A DNA stretch of 64,000 nucleotides from Pseudoalteromonas byunsanensis (lineage in GTDB: Bacteria; Pseudomonadota; Gammaproteobacteria; Enterobacterales; Alteromonadaceae): assembly GCF_001854475.1 (NCBI RefSeq), contig NZ_MNAN01000030.1:62001-126000 (forward strand), read 5' to 3'. The notes below the pieces were generated by a model. The model worked only from the letters and a program-made list of their open reading frames with translations. It ran no database searches and was not told the origin of the DNA. Positions 58,886-64,000 of this stretch are shown piece by piece. The translations under genes and the position numbers were made by a program. Position 1 is the first letter of the stretch. Every line of letters begins with the position of its first letter.

Positions 58886-59785
58886 ATGAGATTTGAACAA
58901 CTAGAACAGTTTGTCGCCTTAGGTAACTTACGCCACTTCAGACAAGCTGCTGAACAAACAAAGATTAGTACATCAGCTTTGACTAGAAGCATTCAAACGC
59001 TTGAAGATGAAATTGGATGCGAACTTGTCAAGCGCTCAACACGCTCTGTGAGACTAACAGAACAGGGTGAAATGTTTTTAAGTTACTGTAAAACAACGCT
59101 GTCAGAATTAGAGATGACAAAGAAAACTATCAAACAAAGCCTGTTTGGTAGAGATCAGCAAAAATTGGTTATCGGTTATACCAGCGACGCCAGCTCTATT
59201 GTACCAATGTCATGTGGTCAGTTCCTTGCTGATTACCCGAACATTAAAATCGAGATGCAGTTACAAGACGAGCATGAGCTGACTCGTAAGTTGCAGCTTG
59301 GAGAAATTGATATCAGCGTATATCTGCAAAGTGCTAGTAATGTTGTCAGTGATATATATCTTCCTGATCAATTGATTCTGTTCGTTGCTAAGCATCACCC
59401 TCTTGCTAGTAAGGATTCACTGCGCAAAGAAGAGCTATACGATTACCCTATGTTTGGCTGCTTTTCACAGTCGAAGCAAGTACAAACAATGCTCAATGAA
59501 GCTGTTGATGGGTTAAACAAAAGCAGTAGCATGAAAATTGGTAACATTGACCAAGTTATGGATGGCCTGAAGCAGTCAAATCACTTCGCTATAGCCAGCA
59601 TTGAACATGCTAATACAATCGCACAGGACCCAAGTTTAGTGATCCTGAAAACGAACAAGGACATTAATCACGAGCAATTAGTGGTGCAAACCAACCATCA
59701 CGTTAACAGAGATGGTCACATCAAGCATTTACTTGGCCTGATAGAAAACTCAGCTAAAGCCAAAACTTGCGCATCAAATATATAA
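58886..59785 (+). CDS. LysR-family transcriptional regulator
   Basis: A 299-residue regulator with a winged helix-turn-helix at about 1-60 (HFRQAAEQTKISTSALTRSI) and a periplasmic-binding-type effector domain at about 90-290. Its target is unclear: neighbours are a response regulator in the same direction and the convergent ubiA. AAAGGAATTTCGA precedes the ATG. Confidence 0.87.
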   Translation: MRFEQLEQFVALGNLRHFRQAAEQTKISTSALTRSIQTLEDEIGCELVKRSTRSVRLTEQGEMFLSYCKTTLSELEMTKKTIKQSLFGRDQQKLVIGYTSDASSIVPMSCGQFLADYPNIKIEMQLQDEHELTRKLQLGEIDISVYLQSASNVVSDIYLPDQLILFVAKHHPLASKDSLRKEELYDYPMFGCFSQSKQVQTMLNEAVDGLNKSSSMKIGNIDQVMDGLKQSNHFAIASIEHANTIAQDPSLVILKTNKDINHEQLVVQTNHHVNRDGHIKHLLGLIENSAKAKTCASNI

Positions 59786-59800
59786 ATATTTTCATAAAAT

Positions 59801-59831
59801 AAAAAAAGGATGCTTGCTGCATCCTTTTTTT
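59801..59831. terminator. Bidirectional terminator between the LysR gene and ubiA
   Basis: GGATGC/GCATCC stem with 5-nt loop, A7 on the left and T7 on the right, suited to both convergent genes. Confidence 0.92.
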
Positions 59832-59840
59832 ATTACTCTG

Positions 59841-60710
59841 TTATATATAATTTAGCGCTATACCAACAAAAATCACCAAACCTATACGATTGTTGCGCAA
59901 AAATGAGTTAAAACAATGATCTCTATCTCGGCCATGTATAGCCACTTGTAATTGCGCTAATAGCACTGCGGCGACAAGCAATGAAGCAAAGTAGTACCAT
60001 GATAACTCTAGCTGCGCACCCACATAACTTAGCAGTGCCACAAACGCAATATTTAGTAAAGCAATCCAATGTCTGTCATAACGACCGAACAAAATAGCCG
60101 TCGATTTAACGCCTATTTTTAAGTCGTCATCTCTATCTACCATTGCGTACATAGTGTCATACGCAACTGTCCATAAAACGTTTGCTAGAAACAGCCACCA
60201 AGCATACATAGGCACGTTATTGTTAGAGGCCATAAATGCCATTGGAATTGAAAAACTATACGCCATGCCCAAAACAACTTGAGGCAAATGAGTGTAACGC
60301 TTCATAAATGGATAACAAGCCGCTAATAATAGTGCCACAGCCGAGAGCATGATAGTTTGCCAGTTAAGTGTAAGTACCAATACAAATGCACACAATATAA
60401 GTACAATAAACAAACTTATAGCTTCACCTGGTTGCACCTCGCCTCGTGCCAACGGTCGAGTTGAAGTTCTCTTTACTGCACCATCTACCTTTCGATCAGC
60501 AAAATCGTTGATCACACACCCAGCACTACGCATTATGAAAACACCACAACTAAACACCAGCAACAAATGAATTGGTGGTATTCCTGAATTAGCTATCCAT
60601 AATGCCCAGTACGTTGGCCATAGGAGTAATAAAGTACCTATGGGCCTATCCGTTCTCATCAGACGTAAATAAGCGGGTAAGTGCTTTCTACTTAGCAAGT
60701 TGAGTTGCAT
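59841..60710 (-). CDS. ubiA: 4-hydroxybenzoate octaprenyltransferase
   Basis: Joins the polyprenyl tail to 4-hydroxybenzoate in ubiquinone synthesis. The 289-residue membrane protein has about eight helices and the two Asp-rich motifs [10 protein letters not shown] and [13 protein letters not shown] that bind the Mg-diphosphate. Its start overlaps the ubiC end by 23 bp, consistent with a ubiC-ubiA operon. Confidence 0.95.
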   Translation of the reverse strand: MQLNLLSRKHLPAYLRLMRTDRPIGTLLLLWPTYWALWIANSGIPPIHLLLVFSCGVFIMRSAGCVINDFADRKVDGAVKRTSTRPLARGEVQPGEAISLFIVLILCAFVLVLTLNWQTIMLSAVALLLAACYPFMKRYTHLPQVVLGMAYSFSIPMAFMASNNNVPMYAWWLFLANVLWTVAYDTMYAMVDRDDDLKIGVKSTAILFGRYDRHWIALLNIAFVALLSYVGAQLELSWYYFASLLVAAVLLAQLQVAIHGRDRDHCFNSFLRNNRIGLVIFVGIALNYI

Positions 60711-61257
60711 AATTCACCTTAGGTAAAAATACTTCACACACCATAATTTTGGCTTCTCGGTTGGTAAACACGCGACGTCTTGCATACATATTGTGCAGAG
60801 GTAATTGCAAGTCATTCAACAATGCATCATATCCAGAATGATTGTTAACACAAGCGACTTCTAACTCAGAACGCTGCCATGACTCATCTTGAAACAAGAC
60901 CTCTCCCAAAGGCCTAGACCCTAATTGACGAACTCCTAAATCAGAGGCTTGTGTACTAATCCAACTTTGCGCATAAACCCGAGCTACATCGTCACAAACC
61001 AGTAACACCTCGCGACACTGTATCTGCCTGCACTGTTGTCCAAGCAAGTTTTTGTGTAATGAATCACTTGCCAGCCATTGTTCACGTAACACGTCAACTC
61101 TAAATAGGTCACTTTGGCTTTTTAATAAAGCGGTTAACGAGCCTTCATTCAAGATCATCGAAGCGTCTGGACTAGGCAGGTTCGGGCATTCATGTGTCGA
61201 ATGCCATTCAAAATCAATAGGAAATGGGGTTATTAACAAAACAATATCTGCTATCAA
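60688..61257 (-). CDS. ubiC: Chorismate lyase UbiC
   Basis: Releases 4-hydroxybenzoate from chorismate, the step before UbiA. The 189-residue protein has the family features [38 protein letters not shown] and the ending [13 protein letters not shown]. No ATG precedes the conserved region; the best start is TTG 61257, which makes it about 24 residues longer than the E. coli enzyme. An in-frame TTG at 61239 is an alternative. Confidence 0.88.
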   Translation of the reverse strand: MIADIVLLITPFPIDFEWHSTHECPNLPSPDASMILNEGSLTALLKSQSDLFRVDVLREQWLASDSLHKNLLGQQCRQIQCREVLLVCDDVARVYAQSWISTQASDLGVRQLGSRPLGEVLFQDESWQRSELEVACVNNHSGYDALLNDLQLPLHNMYARRRVFTNREAKIMVCEVFLPKVNYATQLAK

Positions 61258-61412
61258 AAAAACTCGCGTATATCATAGCACTCCCCCGCCCTTGGCAAAA
61301 GTTTGCTGATATTTTAATAGGATATACACTTCAAATATGTAAATTAATTGCATTTACGTATACACTTAGCCTTGAAAACTATGCCGTTGAACCAATGGGA
61401 ATTCTAATTGTT

Positions 61413-61811
61413 ATGAATAAGCCTTTCTATCTACTTGTCGCAATTCTTATGCTAGCTTTGAGCAGTTATGGAGCACGAGCGAATTCCAATGTAGGCTACT
61501 TTGGTTTTGAACCTGATATCATTACCAATTATATTGGCCAATCAAACAAAAAACTTGGCTATGTACGTGTAACAGTAGATTTGATGCTGGATGACGTCAG
61601 CAATATAAGCGTAGTTGAACACCACACCCCTCTACTTAGAGATGCAATAGTACAGATCCTAAGTAAAGAACCTGAAGAGACAATTAAGTCTCTTACAGGC
61701 AGAGAAGAAATTCGCCGACGTTGCTCAGATAGACTAAAGAACCTGCTAAAAGAAGAAACGGGCGAAGAAATCATCCGTGATGTACTTTTCACAAAGTACT
61801 TATATCATTAA
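61413..61811 (+). CDS. FliL-like exported protein
   Basis: A 132-residue protein with a signal peptide (about 1-24, ending GARAN) and a FliL-type domain: GYVRVTVDLML, HTPLLRDAIVQILS and EETGEEIIRDVLFTKYLYH. True FliL keeps an uncleaved membrane helix and is found among flagellar genes; this copy sits between ubiC and glpG and looks cleaved, so it may be a periplasmic paralogue with another job. Starts at 61395 or further left to 61224 are possible but weaken the signal peptide. Its stop overlaps that of glpG by 4 bp. Confidence 0.8.
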   Translation: MNKPFYLLVAILMLALSSYGARANSNVGYFGFEPDIITNYIGQSNKKLGYVRVTVDLMLDDVSNISVVEHHTPLLRDAIVQILSKEPEETIKSLTGREEIRRRCSDRLKNLLKEETGEEIIRDVLFTKYLYH

Positions 61812-62623
61812 GTATGTTTTTGTTTGGGTTGTACAAATGCGATTAACATACCGCTGAGCAAGCCAAACAAATGAGCCCAATTTGCCATGCTAATAAAAAA
61901 TAGCTCGGTAAAGCCAAAAATCATCCACAGTAGCATGAATCCAATTATTGGTTTGCCAACAATAGGCTCTTGAGCAGAGTGCTTCACACTGTAAATCCAA
62001 GCATAGCCTAGCAATGCATAGACAACACCACTTAACCCACCAAAGCGACTATCAACCATCAGAAATTGAGCCCAATTACTGACAAAACTGCTGACAATAA
62101 AAAGAATAAATAGATATCGTGCACCTGTACGCTGCACAATCTGGTGACCAAGATGCAACCACCAACTTAGGTTAAAAACTAAATGCAAAGCACCAAAGTG
62201 TAGCAGTACAGGTGTGACCCAACTCAAAGGCGCATCTGGTTTAAACTGTAAGCTGGTAAAAATAGCGTTAGCATCAAATAAATAAAAGCTACCGAATACA
62301 ATCAAGCACAGTACAAATATCAGCTTTAAAAACCAGTGCAAAGCTGAAAAACGTTGTCGCAAATTGAGATCACTGCCACCATAGATCAACGCTGAGTTGG
62401 TGTGTCCACTTTGCCAAGAGGCATCTGAGTATTTACTGTGATGCGGATTATTCACGAAGTCTTGCCAAAGAATATCAGCTTGTGTCCGATAGGTTTCTGA
62501 GACCCACACTTCAACATTGATACCATCATTGGAGCGTAAACTAACAGGTATGCCTTGTGTTTTAAAATAATCAGCGGCCCCTTGAACGGCCCGTGGATTA
62601 TTATAGGTCCCTAGTAAAATCAT
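61808..62623 (-). CDS. glpG: Rhomboid intramembrane protease GlpG
   Basis: A 271-residue serine protease: cytoplasmic N-terminal domain (about 1-70) and six helices. The catalytic Ser lies in GGLSGVVYALLG and the His in NWAHLFGLLSGM; the L1 loop WWLHLG is also present. It cleaves membrane segments, with roles in quality control. It overlaps glpE by 4 bp (ATGA). The glpEG order without glpR is seen. Confidence 0.93.
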   Translation of the reverse strand: MILLGTYNNPRAVQGAADYFKTQGIPVSLRSNDGINVEVWVSETYRTQADILWQDFVNNPHHSKYSDASWQSGHTNSALIYGGSDLNLRQRFSALHWFLKLIFVLCLIVFGSFYLFDANAIFTSLQFKPDAPLSWVTPVLLHFGALHLVFNLSWWLHLGHQIVQRTGARYLFILFIVSSFVSNWAQFLMVDSRFGGLSGVVYALLGYAWIYSVKHSAQEPIVGKPIIGFMLLWMIFGFTELFFISMANWAHLFGLLSGMLIAFVQPKQKHT

Positions 62624-62937
62624 TTATTTATAAAGTCCGGTAACTCTGAAGCCCACTGTGTAAAACCACCATCCATGCTATAAACATCTTCAAAGCCTTG
62701 CTCGATTAAATAATTCGCCGCGCCTTGAGAGCTGATCCCGTGATAACAAACCACAATAATAGGCTGATCAAACTCTTTTTCTTGCATAAAATGCGCAATA
62801 TTCGCATTAGACAAATGCTCTGCCCCCGGAATGTGCCCCTGAGTAAAGCTATTCTCATCACGGATATCCGCAATTACAACATCATCACGCTCTAATAATT
62901 GTTTGGTCTGTGCGACAGAAATATGTTTCATTGACAT
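62620..62937 (-). CDS. glpE: Thiosulfate sulfurtransferase GlpE
   Basis: A 105-residue single-domain rhodanese with catalytic Cys64 in VVCYHGISSQGAANYL. It transfers sulphur from thiosulfate to cyanide or thiols. It starts the glpEG pair, 66 bp after the tdh stop, with the tdh terminator between. Confidence 0.93.
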   Translation of the reverse strand: MSMKHISVAQTKQLLERDDVVIADIRDENSFTQGHIPGAEHLSNANIAHFMQEKEFDQPIIVVCYHGISSQGAANYLIEQGFEDVYSMDGGFTQWASELPDFINK

Positions 62938-62954
62938 AATATATACTACTCATA

Positions 62955-62986
62955 AAAAGCAAAAAGGCGACCAATGTCGCCTTTGA
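62955..62986 (-). terminator. Intrinsic terminator of tdh
   Basis: AAAGGCGAC/GTCGCCTTT stem, 4-nt loop; the minus strand continues TTTTGCTTTTT. Confidence 0.88.
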
Positions 62987-63003
62987 TATGTAAAATACGG
63001 CTA

Positions 63004-64000
63004 CTAATCCCAGTTTAAGATCACTTTACCTGATTGACCAGAGATCATAGTGTCAAAACCAATCTGGAAATCATCGATATGGAATTGATGGGTAATAATT
63101 GGTTCAAGATTTAGCCCAGATTGAATTAGGCTAGCCATTTTGTACCAGGTCTCAAACATTTCTCGACCATAAATACCTTTGATCACTAATCCTTTGAAAA
63201 TGACCTGATTCCAATCAACTGCCATATCCGAAGGAGGAATACCTAACATGGCAATCTTACCGCCATGATTCATGTTATTAAGCATACTATTGAACGCAAC
63301 GGGTACGCCTGACATTTCAAGCCCGATATCAAACCCTTCAGTCATGCCTAGCTCTTTCATAACATCTTCAAGCTTTTCGTTGCCTACATTAACTGCACGT
63401 GTTGCGCCCATTTTGCGAGCCAACTCAAGACGGTATTCATTAACATCGGTGATCACTACATGACGCGCACCTACGTGTTTTGCAACAGCTGCGGCCATAA
63501 TACCTATCGGGCCTGCACCTGTGATTAATACGTCTTCACCAACTAAGTCAAATGACAAAGCCGTATGTACAGCATTACCAAATGGGTCAAAAATAGAAGC
63601 GAGCTCATCTGAGATATTATCAGGGATCTTAAAAGCATTGAATGCTGGGATCACTAAATACTCTGCAAATGACCCTTCACGGTTAACACCTACACCTGTG
63701 GTGTTACGACATAAGTGTACGCGACCAGCACGACAGTTTCGACAGTGTCCACACGTAATATGCCCTTCACCTGAGACTCTATCACCAATATTGAAGCCAC
63801 GTACTTCTTGGCCCATATCGACCACTTCACCTACATATTCATGACCAACTACCATAGGTGTAGGAATGGTTTTTTGTGCCCATTCATCCCACTTGTAGAT
63901 GTGTACATCGGTGCCACAAATTGCGGTTTTACGGATCTTAATTAACAGATCGTTGTGCCCTACTTCCGGTTTAGGCGCATCCGTCATCCAAATCCCTGGT
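63004..64000 (-). CDS. tdh: L-threonine 3-dehydrogenase, 5' end cut by window edge
   Basis: Oxidises threonine to 2-amino-3-ketobutyrate with NAD. The visible 331 residues hold the catalytic zinc site CGTDVH and GHEY, the four-cysteine structural zinc [15 protein letters not shown], and the NAD fold [14 protein letters not shown]. Upstream of the Met codon at 63987 the frame stays open to the edge and reads PGIW, matching EGIW of E. coli Tdh, so this Met is internal and only about ten N-terminal residues are missing. Confidence 0.95.
   Translation of the reverse strand, partial: PGIWMTDAPKPEVGHNDLLIKIRKTAICGTDVHIYKWDEWAQKTIPTPMVVGHEYVGEVVDMGQEVRGFNIGDRVSGEGHITCGHCRNCRAGRVHLCRNTTGVGVNREGSFAEYLVIPAFNAFKIPDNISDELASIFDPFGNAVHTALSFDLVGEDVLITGAGPIGIMAAAVAKHVGARHVVITDVNEYRLELARKMGATRAVNVGNEKLEDVMKELGMTEGFDIGLEMSGVPVAFNSMLNNMNHGGKIAMLGIPPSDMAVDWNQVIFKGLVIKGIYGREMFETWYKMASLIQSGLNLEPIITHQFHIDDFQIGFDTMISGQSGKVILNWD

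Noticed and set aside
61224-61412. Longer start of the FliL-like protein
   Set aside because: It overlaps the start of ubiC on the other strand and would bury the signal peptide.

Overview
The window looks like ordinary chromosome from a marine gammaproteobacterium of the Alteromonadales, most probably Pseudoalteromonas or a close relative. This rests on familiar gene neighbourhoods and protein similarity recognised by eye; no search was run. The cues are the lptD-surA-pdxA-rsmA-apaG-apaH string facing amgK-murU-djlA, tkt divergent from metK, ygiF divergent from ygiM, an Lrp-type regulator divergent from putA, folB-folK-uppP, and ubiC-ubiA next to a FliL-like gene and glpG-glpE. I found no rRNA, tRNA, CRISPR array, prophage or insertion sequence.

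Layout. 1-962 is the C-terminal part of a secreted subtilisin-family protease. 1086-8889 carries a LysE-type exporter with methylglyoxal synthase, an Hsp70-like protein (YegD), a small operon ending in a signal-peptide-bearing ATP-dependent DNA ligase, a TonB-dependent receptor with a long leader, and SixA. 9052-14260 has an M16 metallopeptidase, a PAS-PAS-GGDEF-EAL protein and a small membrane protein. A 0.54 kb non-coding stretch follows, then a MmcQ/YjbR protein, pfkA, nhaD and a DUF368 (PopT-type) protein. 19169-29174 is the cell-envelope core: DUF3530, djlA-murU-amgK on the minus strand and lptD to apaH on the plus strand. After a chemotaxis receptor come tkt and metK.

34917-40786 is the most accessory-looking part: an AraC regulator, an SRPBCC-like protein, a membrane di-iron hydroxylase, a berberine-bridge-type flavin oxidase, an EamA transporter and a START-domain protein. 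Housekeeping genes resume with ygiF/ygiM, the proline-catabolism pair lrp/putA, an HD-GYP phosphodiesterase, gspAB, cca, uppP-folK-folB, plsY, tsaD, yjaG with a DUF2007 gene, DUF2721, a DUF3369 HD-GYP response regulator, a LysR regulator, ubiA-ubiC, a FliL-like gene, glpG-glpE and tdh, which runs off the right edge.

Themes. Envelope building and recycling recur: LptD/SurA for outer membrane assembly, AmgK/MurU for muropeptide recycling, UppP and the DUF368 protein for undecaprenyl phosphate, PlsY for phospholipid, and GspAB for secretion. Three genes concern cyclic-di-GMP. Many intrinsic terminators are clear, and several convergent gene pairs share one hairpin. I do not see a convincing novel defence or mobile system. 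The best leads are a tRNA nucleotidyltransferase with altered catalytic and HD regions, the lipid-like accessory block, and several unexplained palindromes.
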